Origin: CAVQWT01 sp963717705
GTDB lineage: Bacteria; Pseudomonadota; Gammaproteobacteria; Burkholderiales; Casimicrobiaceae
Assembly: GCA_963717705.1 (NCBI GenBank)
Contig: CAVQWT010000005.1
Coordinates: 496,001 to 560,000, forward strand
Direction of reading: 5' to 3'
Length of the DNA: 64,000 nucleotides
Below are positions 48,278 to 56,259 of the stretch, piece by piece. Under the pieces are notes generated by a model, which worked only from the letters and a program-made list of their open reading frames with translations, was not told the DNA's origin and ran no database searches. The position numbers were made by a program, and so were the translations under genes. Position 1 is the stretch's first letter. The number at the start of each line of letters is the position of its first letter.

Positions 48278-49528
48278 GTGAGACCCAACCAGATCGCGAC
48301 GCTCGCCGACGCGATCGCCGCGCTGCAGACGCTGACCGGCCCGGCCGACGCACTGCTGCGGCAGTTCTTCCGTGCGCATCCGGAGGCCGGCCGCGCCGAC
48401 CGCGCGTTCGTCGCCGAGGGAATCTTCGCGTGGCTGCGGCGCCGCCGCTCGCTGGAGGCGCTCGCGGAGACGACCAGCCCGCGCGCGCTGGCGCTGGCGG
48501 TCGCGACGCGCGAGCTCGGGCTGTCGGTGCGCGAGCTCGAGCCGCTCGTCTCCGAACGCGACGCGCTGTGGCTGCGCGCATTCAAGGCGCGGCTCGCGAC
48601 ACCGCTGCCGCCGGCCGTCGTCGCCGACCTTCCCGACTGGCTGTGGGAGCGGCTGGGCACGGCGTACGGCGACGCGGAACGCGCGGCGCTCGCGCAGGGA
48701 CTGCTCGCGGCGGCGCCGCTCGACCTGCGCGTCAATCCGCTGAAGACGACGCGTGACGACGCGCGCGCGGCACTCGCCGCCGCCGGCATCGACGCCAGGC
48801 CCACCGCCCACTCGCCGCTGGGCCTGCGAGTCGCCGGCCGGCCGGCGATCAACGAACATCCGCTGTTCCTCGACGGCTCGATCGAGGTGCAGGACGAGGG
48901 CAGCCAGCTCGTCGGCCTGCTGCTCGCGCCGAAGCGCAACGACATGGTCGTCGACTTCTGTGCCGGCGCCGGCGGCAAGACCCTGCTGCTCGGCGCGCTG
49001 ATGCGTTCGCAGGGACGCCTCTACGCGTTCGACGTTTCCGAGAAGCGCCTCGCCAACCTCAAGCCGCGACTCGCGCGGTCGGGGCTGTCGAACGTGCATG
49101 CGCAGCTGATCGCGCACGAGCGCGACGCCAAGGTGAAGCGCCTCGCCGGCAAGATCGACCGCGTGCTGGTGGACGCGCCGTGCACCGGCTTCGGCACGCT
49201 GCGGCGCAACCCCGACCTCAAGTGGCGGCAGACCGAGCGCGACCTGGCCGAACTCGTCGCCAAGCAGCAGACGATCCTTCGCGCCGCCGCGACGCTGGTC
49301 AAGCCGGGGGGACGCCTCGTCTACGCCACCTGCAGCGTGCTGCCCGACGAGAACGAGGCGCAGATGGCGACGTTCCTCGCCGAGCACCCGGGATTCGCCG
49401 CGGTCGACGCCGCCGCCGAGCTCGCGCGGGCCGGCGTCGCGCTCGACACCGGGCCGACGCTGCGGCTTGCCCCGCACCGCCACGGCTGCGACGGCTTCTT
49501 CGCCGCCGTCGTCGAACGGCGCACGTGA
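48278..49528 (+). CDS. RsmB/NOP-type rRNA (cytosine-5) methyltransferase
   Basis: SAM-dependent m5C methyltransferase of 416 residues. Motifs: the SAM site VVDFCAGAGGKTLLLGALM, DRVLVDAPCTGFGTLRRNPD (catalytic cysteine of motif IV) and LVYATCSVLPDENEAQM (motif VI cysteine). The N-terminal helical domain is shorter than the NusB-like domain of RsmB proper, so I give no symbol. The start is uncertain: GTG 48278 matches where homology begins, but GTG 48032, overlapping the preceding stop as GTGA, is in frame and would add 82 residues encoded by the repeats. Confidence 0.85.
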   Translation: MRPNQIATLADAIAALQTLTGPADALLRQFFRAHPEAGRADRAFVAEGIFAWLRRRRSLEALAETTSPRALALAVATRELGLSVRELEPLVSERDALWLRAFKARLATPLPPAVVADLPDWLWERLGTAYGDAERAALAQGLLAAAPLDLRVNPLKTTRDDARAALAAAGIDARPTAHSPLGLRVAGRPAINEHPLFLDGSIEVQDEGSQLVGLLLAPKRNDMVVDFCAGAGGKTLLLGALMRSQGRLYAFDVSEKRLANLKPRLARSGLSNVHAQLIAHERDAKVKRLAGKIDRVLVDAPCTGFGTLRRNPDLKWRQTERDLAELVAKQQTILRAAATLVKPGGRLVYATCSVLPDENEAQMATFLAEHPGFAAVDAAAELARAGVALDTGPTLRLAPHRHGCDGFFAAVVERRT

Positions 49529-49659
49529 GGCCGGCGGCAGCGAGCCCACTCGCATCGTCCGGCCCGCCGTCCGGCTGACGCGGGCGGCGACGTTTCGCCG
49601 CGGCGCACCGACCCCGGTTCGCCGCAGGGCCCGGAGCGAAATCCGGTAGACTCTCGCCG

Positions 49660-50973
49660 GTGATTTCCACCATCGACTTCAGCCGGATCGAGGCCGCGCT
49701 CGCCACCACCCGCGGCTGGATCGAGTTCGCGCTGGTGCTGGCCTGCATCGCGATCGCGTTCGTCGTCGACCGGAGGATCGAGCGGGCGCGGGAGGCGCGC
49801 CGCGCCGCGACCGGCGCACCGGGCCTGCACGGCGGCGTCGTCCGGGTGATCTTTCCCGTCGTCGCGCTGCTGCTGCTCGGCATCCTGCGCGTCGCGCTCC
49901 AGGACTGGCCGCCGTTCTTCGTCAAGATCGCGCTGCCCGCGTTCTACGCGCTGCTGGCGATCCGCCTGCTGGTCTACGGGCTGCGGCGGATGTTTCCCAA
50001 CAGCCGCTGGCTGCCGTCGTCGGAGCGCGCGATCGCGTTCACGATCTGGGCCGCGGTAGTCCTTTATTTCGTCGGCGTGCTGCCGGAAATCGAGAGCATC
50101 CTCGACGAGGTTCACCTCCCGCTGGGCAAGCACCAGACGTCGCTGCTGACCGTCGGCAAGGGGCTGGCGGTGATCGCGATGACGCTGGTGGCGACGCTCT
50201 GGGTGTCGGGCCTGCTCGAGCAGCGGCTGCTGGCGCTGCCCACCGCCGACATGAGCATGCGCGTGGTGCTGGGCAAGGCGGTGCGTGCGGTGATGATCGT
50301 CGTCGGCATCCTGATCGCGCTGCAGGCGATCGGCTTCGACCTGACGCTGCTGTCGGTGTTCGGCGGCGCACTGGGCGTCGGCATCGGGCTGGGCCTGCAG
50401 AAGCTCGCCAGCAACTACATCGCCGGCTTCACCATCCTGCTCGACCGGTCGATCCGGCTGGGCGACATGGTGACCGTCGACGGGCGCCAGGGCCACGTGT
50501 CCAAGGTGACGTCGCGCTACGTCGTCGTGCGCAGCCTCGACGGCATCGACGCGATCGTGCCCAACGAGACGCTGGTCACGACGACGGTGCTCAACCATTC
50601 GTACACGTCGAGCGACGTCCGGTTCGGGGTCCCGGTCCCCGTCGCCTACGACGCCGACGTCGCCAAGGCGATGGCGCTGATGGTCGAGGTCGCGCGCGGC
50701 GAGAAGCGGGTGCTGCCCGAGCCCAAGGGCCCGGCAGCGTTCCTGGTGCGGTTCGGCGAGTCGGGCATCGAGCTCGAGCTCGGGGTCTGGATCAACGACC
50801 CCGAGAACGGCCAGCTGGCGCTGCGCAGCGCCCTCAACCAGGGCATCCTTGCGGCATTCCGCGAGCACGGGATCACGATACCGTTCCCGCAACGCGAAGT
50901 CCGGGTCGTCAACGCCGCCGAGCTCGTCCGGGGCGACGCGGCCGCCGCCGCGAAAACGACGCCCAAGCCTTGA
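49660..50973 (+). CDS. MscS family mechanosensitive ion channel
   Basis: A 437-residue inner-membrane channel that opens on osmotic downshock. About five hydrophobic segments (22-38, 63-80, 87-103, 126-142, 165-185) precede the conserved pore helix and MscS beta domain: GALGVGIGLGLQKLASNYIA (pore-lining TM), FTILLDRSIRLGDMVTVDG and VPNETLVTTTVLNHSY. It is larger than E. coli MscS because of extra N-terminal helices. It starts with GTG 49660. Confidence 0.9.
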   Translation: MISTIDFSRIEAALATTRGWIEFALVLACIAIAFVVDRRIERAREARRAATGAPGLHGGVVRVIFPVVALLLLGILRVALQDWPPFFVKIALPAFYALLAIRLLVYGLRRMFPNSRWLPSSERAIAFTIWAAVVLYFVGVLPEIESILDEVHLPLGKHQTSLLTVGKGLAVIAMTLVATLWVSGLLEQRLLALPTADMSMRVVLGKAVRAVMIVVGILIALQAIGFDLTLLSVFGGALGVGIGLGLQKLASNYIAGFTILLDRSIRLGDMVTVDGRQGHVSKVTSRYVVVRSLDGIDAIVPNETLVTTTVLNHSYTSSDVRFGVPVPVAYDADVAKAMALMVEVARGEKRVLPEPKGPAAFLVRFGESGIELELGVWINDPENGQLALRSALNQGILAAFREHGITIPFPQREVRVVNAAELVRGDAAAAAKTTPKP

Positions 50974-51017
50974 CCTGCGTCATGCAGTCGCGCCCCCCGG
51001 AAGGGCGGGCGCGGGAG

Positions 51018-51023
51018 TATAAT
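51018..51023 (+). promoter_or_regulatory. Possible -10 element (TATAAT) of the desaturase gene
   Basis: A perfect TATAAT at 51018-51023, 57 bases before the desaturase ATG, in otherwise GC-rich sequence. The -35 region is not recognisable, which would suit an activator-dependent promoter. A GC-rich inverted repeat just upstream (CGCCC/GGGCG type) may end the mscS transcript. Confidence 0.5.
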
Positions 51024-51079
51024 CAAGGGATTACAACAATTGGCCGTCCGGCACGCGCCGTCCGGCCCGGTTCCCCTAC

Positions 51080-52294
51080 ATGGATGAATTCCTGAGTTTC
51101 GTCGGCCACGGACTGCTGCCCCTGCCCTGGTGGGGCTACGTCGTCGTCGCGCTGGCGCTGACGCACGTGACCATCGCCGCGGTGACGATTTACCTGCACC
51201 GGCACTCGGCGCACCGGGCGCTGGACCTGCACCCGGCCGTCGCCCACTTCTTCCGCTTCTGGCTGTGGCTAACCACCGGCATGGGGACCAAGGAGTGGAC
51301 GGCGATCCACCGCAAGCACCACGCCAAGTGCGAGACCGACGAGGATCCGCACAGCCCGCAGACCCGCGGCCTGTCGACGGTGTTCTGGCAGGGTGCCGAG
51401 CTCTACCGCGCCGAGGCCAAGAACGCCGAGACGCTGGACAAGTACGGCCGCGGCACGCCCGACGACTGGATGGAGCGCAACGTCTACACGCGCTTCTCGT
51501 GGCACGGGCTCGGCCTGATGCTGATCGTCGACCTGATGCTCTTCGGCGCCGCCGGCCTCACGATCTGGGCGGTGCAGATGGTCTGGATCCCGATCAATGC
51601 CGCCGGCGTCATCAACGGCATCGGCCACTACTGGGGCTACCGCAACTTCGAGTGCGCCGACGCGTCGACCAACATCGTGCCCTGGGGCATCCTGATCGGC
51701 GGCGAGGAACTGCACAACAACCATCACGCCTTCGGGTCGTCGGCGAAGTTCTCGTCGCGCTGGTACGAGTTCGACCTCGGCTGGGTGTACATCCGCATCC
51801 TCGCGTTCCTCGGCCTCGCCACGGTGCGCAAGGTCGCGCCGAAGCTGACCGTCGAGCGCACCCCGAAAACGGCGCCCGACCTCGCCACGCTGCAGGCGGT
51901 GATCACCCACCGCTACACCGTCGCGGCCGAATACGCGCGCGAGCTGAAGACCGCGTGCGCGGCCGAGATCGAGAAGCTGCGCGAGCGCGCCGGCCGCGAT
52001 GCCACGCGTTCGCTGCCTTCGCCCTCGGTGCGCCGCCTCAAGGCGTGGCTGGCCACCGCCAGCGCCAACGCGTTTCCCGAGCGCGACCGCCCCGCCATCG
52101 CCTCGGCGATGGAAGCGAGCAAGCCGTTGGCGACCATCTACTCGATGCGCCAGGAGCTCAACGCGCTGTGGGAACGCTCGACCGATTCGAGCGAGCAGCT
52201 GCTCGCCCGCCTGCAGGACTGGTGCCACCGCGCCGAGACCTCGGGCATCGCGCCGCTGGCGCAGTTCTCGGTGGGGCTCAGGCGCTACGCGTGA
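51080..52294 (+). CDS. Membrane fatty acid desaturase (delta-9 acyl-CoA/acyl-lipid type)
   Basis: A di-iron integral-membrane desaturase of 404 residues that introduces a cis double bond in acyl chains. The three histidine boxes are intact: HRHSAH (about 40-45), HRKHH (about 76-80) and HNNHH (about 214-218). Four membrane segments fit the family. The last 140 residues form a soluble helical extension beyond the desaturase core (from about AITHRYTVAAEYARELKTAC on) with no motif I recognise. A strong terminator follows. Confidence 0.9.
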   Translation: MDEFLSFVGHGLLPLPWWGYVVVALALTHVTIAAVTIYLHRHSAHRALDLHPAVAHFFRFWLWLTTGMGTKEWTAIHRKHHAKCETDEDPHSPQTRGLSTVFWQGAELYRAEAKNAETLDKYGRGTPDDWMERNVYTRFSWHGLGLMLIVDLMLFGAAGLTIWAVQMVWIPINAAGVINGIGHYWGYRNFECADASTNIVPWGILIGGEELHNNHHAFGSSAKFSSRWYEFDLGWVYIRILAFLGLATVRKVAPKLTVERTPKTAPDLATLQAVITHRYTVAAEYARELKTACAAEIEKLRERAGRDATRSLPSPSVRRLKAWLATASANAFPERDRPAIASAMEASKPLATIYSMRQELNALWERSTDSSEQLLARLQDWCHRAETSGIAPLAQFSVGLRRYA

Positions 52295-52350
52295 TCCCGC
52301 GGCGGCGGGCCGCAGGGCGTCGCTGATCCGCGGCGCGAACTTCGCCGGAG

Positions 52351-52386
52351 CGGGCTCGGGGTTTCCCCGGGCCCGTTTCGTTTTCG
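52351..52386 (+). terminator. Rho-independent terminator of the desaturase gene
   Basis: An 11-bp stem (CGGGCTCGGGG / CCCCGGGCCCG, one G-T pair) with loop TTT is followed by TTTCGTTTTCG on the plus strand. It sits about 55 bases after the stop at 52294. Confidence 0.85.
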
Positions 52387-52400
52387 CGCCCTGATGCTGC

Positions 52401-52431
52401 AACGAAAATGCCCGCAGTCGCCTGCGGGCAT
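52401..52431 (-). terminator. Rho-independent terminator of the comEA-like gene
   Basis: A perfect 10-bp stem (ATGCCCGCAG / CTGCGGGCAT) with a 4-base loop; on the minus strand it runs into TTTCGTT. It lies 45 bases after the stop at 52477 and back to back with the desaturase terminator. Confidence 0.85.
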
Positions 52432-52476
52432 CGTCGGGACACCACCTTGGCGCGGCGTTGCCGCGCGATCGGTGCG

Positions 52477-52818
52477 TCAGCAGCCGCCCTTCTTCTTCTT
52501 GGGATCGGCGGGCTTCGCGGCGACCTGCTTGGCGATGACCTGGTCCTTGATCTCGTTGTAGACGCTCTCCGGCACGATCTTGCGGTCGAGGAGCTCGTTC
52601 TTGCCCTTGTACGGGCGGCCCTTGATGATCGCGTCGGCGCGCGCTTCGCCGATGCCCTTGAGCTTGATCAGGTCCTCGCGGGATGCGCTGTTGAGGTCGA
52701 GCAGCGCCTCGGTCTTGGCCGGCGCGGACGCGGCGGTCTTGGCCGGCGGGTCCGCGGCGAGTGCGGTTCCGGTCGTGGCGAGCAGCGCGATGGCGAGCGC
52801 GGCGATGAGCGTTTTCAT
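52477..52818 (-). CDS. ComEA-like exported helix-hairpin-helix protein
   Basis: A 113-residue protein with a Sec signal peptide (MKTLIAALAIALLATTGTAL, cleavage near 21) and one HhH pair (LLDLNSASREDLIKLKGIGE, ARADAIIKGRPYKGKNEL) that binds DNA non-specifically. ComEA proteins capture transforming DNA in the periplasm, so a role in DNA uptake is possible. The tail is Lys-rich and ends in a single Cys. It has its own terminator and no competence neighbours here. Confidence 0.85.
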   Translation of the reverse strand: MKTLIAALAIALLATTGTALAADPPAKTAASAPAKTEALLDLNSASREDLIKLKGIGEARADAIIKGRPYKGKNELLDRKIVPESVYNEIKDQVIAKQVAAKPADPKKKKGGC

Positions 52819-52949
52819 GGAATTCTCCTGTTGGCGGGGGTGCGGGGCGAAAGCAACGCGATTCTAGCCGCTTCCGGGACAATGCACACCCGCGAGGAGG
52901 TCGCGGCCGCCCGTCGCGGCATCCCGCCGGCGGGCCGCTCCGCACCAAT

Positions 52950-52978
52950 GGAAAACGGCCCGCATGACGGGCCGTTTC
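52950..52978 (-). terminator. Rho-independent terminator of rpmB-rpmG
   Basis: On the minus strand a 10-bp stem (AAACGGCCCG / CGGGCCGTTT, loop TCATG) is followed by TCC. It starts 36 bases after the rpmG stop. The trailing U tract is short and lies partly inside the stem. Confidence 0.75.
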
Positions 52979-53012
52979 TCCGGCAGGGCGCAGGGCGCCC
53001 CGGAAAACGGGC

Positions 53013-53180
53013 TTACTTCAGCTTCGTTTCCTTGTACTCGACGTGCTTGCGGACGACGGGATCGTACTTCTTGATCGCCATCTTCTCGGGCATCAGCTTC
53101 TTGTTCTTCGACGTCGTGTAGAAATGGCCGGTGCCGGCCGTCGACTCGAGCTTGATCTTTTCGCGGACCTTGGAGGCCAT
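53013..53180 (-). CDS. rpmG: 50S ribosomal protein L33
   Basis: A 55-residue ribosomal protein, MASKVREKIKLESTAGTGHF at the N-terminus and DPVVRKHVEYKETKLK at the C-terminus. It lacks the four zinc-binding cysteines, so it is the zinc-independent form, as in E. coli. It follows rpmB by 26 bases, the usual rpmB-rpmG pair. ATG 53180 is preceded by a GGAC/AAAGG-type purine stretch. Confidence 0.96.
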   Translation of the reverse strand: MASKVREKIKLESTAGTGHFYTTSKNKKLMPEKMAIKKYDPVVRKHVEYKETKLK

Positions 53181-53206
53181 GGTCTAGCGTCCTTTCGTCG
53201 GGAGGT

Positions 53207-53443
53207 TCAGACGTGCTCGCCGCGGGCGCGCAGGTCGGCGAGCACCGAGTCGATGCCGTTCTTGTCGATCGTGCGCAGCGCGGCGTTGGTCAGACGCAGG
53301 TTGATCCAGCGGTTCTCGCTCTCCACCCAGAACCGGCGACGCTGCAGGTTCGGAAGAAAACGACGCTTGGTCTTGTTGTTCGCGTGCGAAACGTTGTTGC
53401 CCACCATCGGGGCCTTGCCGGTCACTTGACAGACTCGAGCCAT
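53207..53443 (-). CDS. rpmB: 50S ribosomal protein L28
   Basis: A 78-residue ribosomal protein: MARVCQVTGKAPMVGNNVSH at the start (the family motif), RRFLPNLQRRRFWVESENRW in the middle, and a C-terminal helix. A longer frame opens at 53506 but the conserved start is ATG 53443 with GGAGCGAGCC upstream. First gene of the rpmB-rpmG operon. Confidence 0.97.
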   Translation of the reverse strand: MARVCQVTGKAPMVGNNVSHANNKTKRRFLPNLQRRRFWVESENRWINLRLTNAALRTIDKNGIDSVLADLRARGEHV

Positions 53444-53483
53444 GGCTCGCTCCTTGGAATCTTGGGTTGCTGCAAAGCTCGAA

Positions 53484-53513
53484 ATTATAGCGCGGAACGC
53501 GCCCAAACAGCAA
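53484..53513 (-). promoter_or_regulatory. Sigma70 promoter of rpmB-rpmG
   Basis: On the minus strand -35 TTGCTG (53513-53508), 18-base spacer and perfect -10 TATAAT (53489-53484), about 40 bases before the rpmB ATG. The discriminator next to the -10 is not strongly GC-rich. Confidence 0.82.
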
Positions 53514-53593
53514 GCGCAGGAAAATCAGGCGCTTGGCGTGCGCAGCCGGCCTCGCGGCGGTGCGCCCGCAGGCACCCGGGGGGCCCCCGCCCG

Positions 53594-54430
53594 CTACAGC
53601 AGCCCCCGCTCGGCCAGCGACGTGAGCCGGCCTCCGGCGACGACGAAATGGTCGAGGGTGCGCACGTCGACCAGCGCCAGCGCCTGTTTCAGCGCCTGCG
53701 TCAGCAGCTCGTCGGCGCGGCTTGGCTCGGCGACGCCGGACGGGTGGTTGTGGGCGAAGATCATCGCCGCCGCGTTGCGGGCGAGCGCCGCCTTGACGAC
53801 CTCGCGCGGGTAGACGCTGGTCTGCGCCAGCGTGCCGCGGAAGAGCTCCTCGCTGGCGACCAGCCGGTTCTGGCTGTCGAGGTAGAGCGCGACGAAGACC
53901 TCGTGCGGCCGCCCCGCCAGCAGCTGCCGCAGGTAGTCGCGCACCGCCTGCGGCGACGTCAGCGCGTCGGTGCCGGCGGCGGCCTCGGCGGCCGCACGCC
54001 GGCCGATTTCCGCCGCCGCCGCGAGCCGCGCGGCCCGCGCCGGGCCGACGCCGCGGACCGCCGCCAGCTTCGAGGGCGCCGCTGCCACCAGCCCGGCGAG
54101 CCCGCCGCAGCCGCCGACGACGTCGCGGGCAACCACCAGCGCGCCACGCCCCGCGACGCCGGCCCCGAGCAGCACCGCGACCAGTTCGGCGTCGGTCAGG
54201 CCATCGACGCCGCGCATGAGCAGCCGCTCGCGCGGCCGCTCGGCGGTGCCGGGGGTAGTCCCGGGCTTGGTCCCGGACGTGGTCCCGGGCGTGCTGCCGG
54301 CGGGTGGGTTGTCTTCCGCGCTTGCCTGCGCGAGCGCTTGCGGCGCCACCCCTGGCCGGGCCCGCGGAGCTCGAGCCGGGGTCCCGGCCCGCGTCCGAGG
54401 ACGCCGGGACCGCATCGTCGAAGTGTCCAT
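53594..54430 (-). CDS. radC: RadC family JAMM/MPN+ domain protein
   Basis: A 278-residue protein with a HhH segment (LAAVRGVGPARAARLAAAAE) and a JAMM metalloprotease-like domain carrying HNHPSGVAEPSRAD (zinc-binding His, His and Asp). Despite the name, a repair role is not established. The N-terminal 65 residues are low-complexity, with a Pro-Gly-Thr repeat (PGTTSGTKPGTTPGT) not found in usual RadC. ATG 54430 (MDTSTMRSRR) or 54415 may be the start. It is divergent from coaBC by 45 bases, a conserved pairing. Confidence 0.92.
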   Translation of the reverse strand: MDTSTMRSRRPRTRAGTPARAPRARPGVAPQALAQASAEDNPPAGSTPGTTSGTKPGTTPGTAERPRERLLMRGVDGLTDAELVAVLLGAGVAGRGALVVARDVVGGCGGLAGLVAAAPSKLAAVRGVGPARAARLAAAAEIGRRAAAEAAAGTDALTSPQAVRDYLRQLLAGRPHEVFVALYLDSQNRLVASEELFRGTLAQTSVYPREVVKAALARNAAAMIFAHNHPSGVAEPSRADELLTQALKQALALVDVRTLDHFVVAGGRLTSLAERGLL

Positions 54431-54475
54431 GCGGGCCAGTGTAAACTTCGCCGCTCCGGTCCCTCCATCGGCCGG

Positions 54476-55804
54476 ATGGACGACACCGTGGCCACGACTC
54501 CCCCTGCCACCCCCCCTGCCGCTGCCCCCGCCAAGCCTCCTGCCGCCAACGCCGCGACAGGCCCGGCCGGCGCACCGGCTGCCGCATCCGCAACCGGCCT
54601 TCCCGGCGGCAGCGGGACCGCGCTGGCCCGCGTCGTGCTCGGCATCACCGGCGGCATCGCCGCGTACAAGGCCGCCGAATTGACACGGCTGTTCGTCAAG
54701 GCGGGCGTCACGGTCGACGTCGTGATGACCGAAGCCGCGACCCGGTTCGTCGCGCCGATCACGTTTCAGGCATTGTCCGGCCGGCCGGTGCTGACCGATC
54801 TCTGGGCCACCGGCAGCGACAACGGCATGGGCCACATCGACCTGTCGCGCGGCGCCGACCTCGTCGTCGTCGCGCCGGCGTCGGCCGACTTCCTGGCGCG
54901 GCTCGCGCAGGGCCGCGCCGACGACCTGCTCGCCTCGTTGTGCCTCGCCCGCGACTGCAAGCTGGCCGTCGCCCCGGCGATGAACCGGCAGATGTGGAGC
55001 CACCCGGCCACGCAGCGCAACGTCGCGCAGCTCGTCGCCGACGGCGTCGCCGTGCTCGGCCCCGGCAGCGGCGACCAGGCCTGCGGCGAAACCGGCGACG
55101 GCCGCATGCTGGAGCCCGAGGAGATCTTCGCCGCCGCGGTCGCGCTGGCGCAGCCGAAAGTCCTTGCGGGCAGGCGCGTGCTGCTCACCGCGGGCCCGAC
55201 GTTCGAGGCGATCGACCCGGTGCGCGGCATCACCAATTCGAGTTCAGGCCGCATGGGCTACGCGCTGGCGCAGGCCGCCGCCGACGCCGGCGCCGACGTG
55301 ACGCTGGTCAGCGGGCCGACCGCGCTGGCCACACCCTGGGCCGTGACGCGCGTCGACGTGGTGAGTGCCGCCGACATGGCGCGCGCCGTCGACGCCCGCG
55401 TCGCGCACTGCGACGTGTTCATCGCCGTCGCGGCCGTCGCCGACTACACGCCAGCGCAAGCATCGGACCGCAAGCTGAAAAAGGCCGATGCGCCGCTGAC
55501 GCTGACGCTGAAGCCGACCGTCGACATCCTCGCCCGGGTCGCCGCCCGCGCCGACGCGCCGTATTGCGTCGGCTTCGCCGCCGAGAGCCACGACGTCGAG
55601 GCGCACGCGCAGGACAAGCGGCGGCGCAAGAACGTGCCGCTGATGATCGCCAACCGCGCGCAGGACGCGCTGGGCGCCGCCGACAACGCCGTCACGCTGA
55701 TCGACGACGTCGGCGCGCAGCCGCTGCCGCGGATGGACAAGCTCGCGCTCGCGCGGACCCTCGTCGCCGAGATCGCGCGTCGCCTGCCCGCGTCGAAACG
55801 ATGA
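54476..55804 (+). CDS. coaBC: Bifunctional phosphopantothenoylcysteine decarboxylase/phosphopantothenate-cysteine ligase
   Basis: Two consecutive steps of CoA synthesis. After an unusual Ala/Pro-rich tail (about 1-45) the CoaC flavoprotein domain starts at RVVLGITGGIAAYKAAELTR, with the active-site His in GHIDLSRGADLVVVAPASAD, PAMNRQMWSHPATQRN, and the cysteine in QACGETGDGRMLEP. The CoaB domain follows (LLTAGPTFEAIDPVRGITN, SSSGRMGYALAQAA). 442 residues. Its stop overlaps the dut ATG (ATGA). Confidence 0.96.
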   Translation: MDDTVATTPPATPPAAAPAKPPAANAATGPAGAPAAASATGLPGGSGTALARVVLGITGGIAAYKAAELTRLFVKAGVTVDVVMTEAATRFVAPITFQALSGRPVLTDLWATGSDNGMGHIDLSRGADLVVVAPASADFLARLAQGRADDLLASLCLARDCKLAVAPAMNRQMWSHPATQRNVAQLVADGVAVLGPGSGDQACGETGDGRMLEPEEIFAAAVALAQPKVLAGRRVLLTAGPTFEAIDPVRGITNSSSGRMGYALAQAAADAGADVTLVSGPTALATPWAVTRVDVVSAADMARAVDARVAHCDVFIAVAAVADYTPAQASDRKLKKADAPLTLTLKPTVDILARVAARADAPYCVGFAAESHDVEAHAQDKRRRKNVPLMIANRAQDALGAADNAVTLIDDVGAQPLPRMDKLALARTLVAEIARRLPASKR

Positions 55805-56259
55805 CCAACCACCCCACCATCGCGCTGCGCGTGCTCGACGAGCGCATCCGCCCGCACCTGCCCGCGTACGCGACGCCCGGCTCCGCCGGCATGGACCTGC
55901 GCGCCTGCATCGACGCGCCGCTGGTGCTCGCCCCGGGCCGGACCGAGCTGGTGCCGACGGGCGTGTCGATCCACATCGCCGATCCCGGGCTCGCCGCGGT
56001 GATCCTGCCGCGCTCCGGGCTGGGTCACAAGCACGGCATCGTGCTGGGCAATCTCGTCGGCCTGATCGACAGCGACTACCAGGGCCCGCTGATGGTGAGC
56101 TGCTGGAATCGCGGCCACGAGCCGTTCACGCTGCAGCCCCTCGACCGGCTGGCGCAGCTCGTCATCGTGCCGGTGGTGCAGGCGCGGTTCGAGGTGGTGG
56201 AGAGCTTCGAAGAGAGCGCGCGGGCGGCGGGCGGGTTCGGGAGCACGGGGCGGGGGTGA
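55801..56259 (+). CDS. dut: dUTP diphosphatase
   Basis: Hydrolyses dUTP to dUMP, keeping uracil out of DNA and supplying dTMP synthesis. The 152-residue trimeric enzyme has all five motifs: AGMDLRACIDAP, PRSGLGHKHGIVLGN, GLIDSDYQGPL, RLAQLVIVPV and the C-terminal GGFGSTG. It is translationally coupled to coaBC, the usual coaBC-dut order. Its last 184 bases are overlapped antisense by the frame of the following minus-strand gene. Confidence 0.97.
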   Translation: MTNHPTIALRVLDERIRPHLPAYATPGSAGMDLRACIDAPLVLAPGRTELVPTGVSIHIADPGLAAVILPRSGLGHKHGIVLGNLVGLIDSDYQGPLMVSCWNRGHEPFTLQPLDRLAQLVIVPVVQARFEVVESFEESARAAGGFGSTGRG

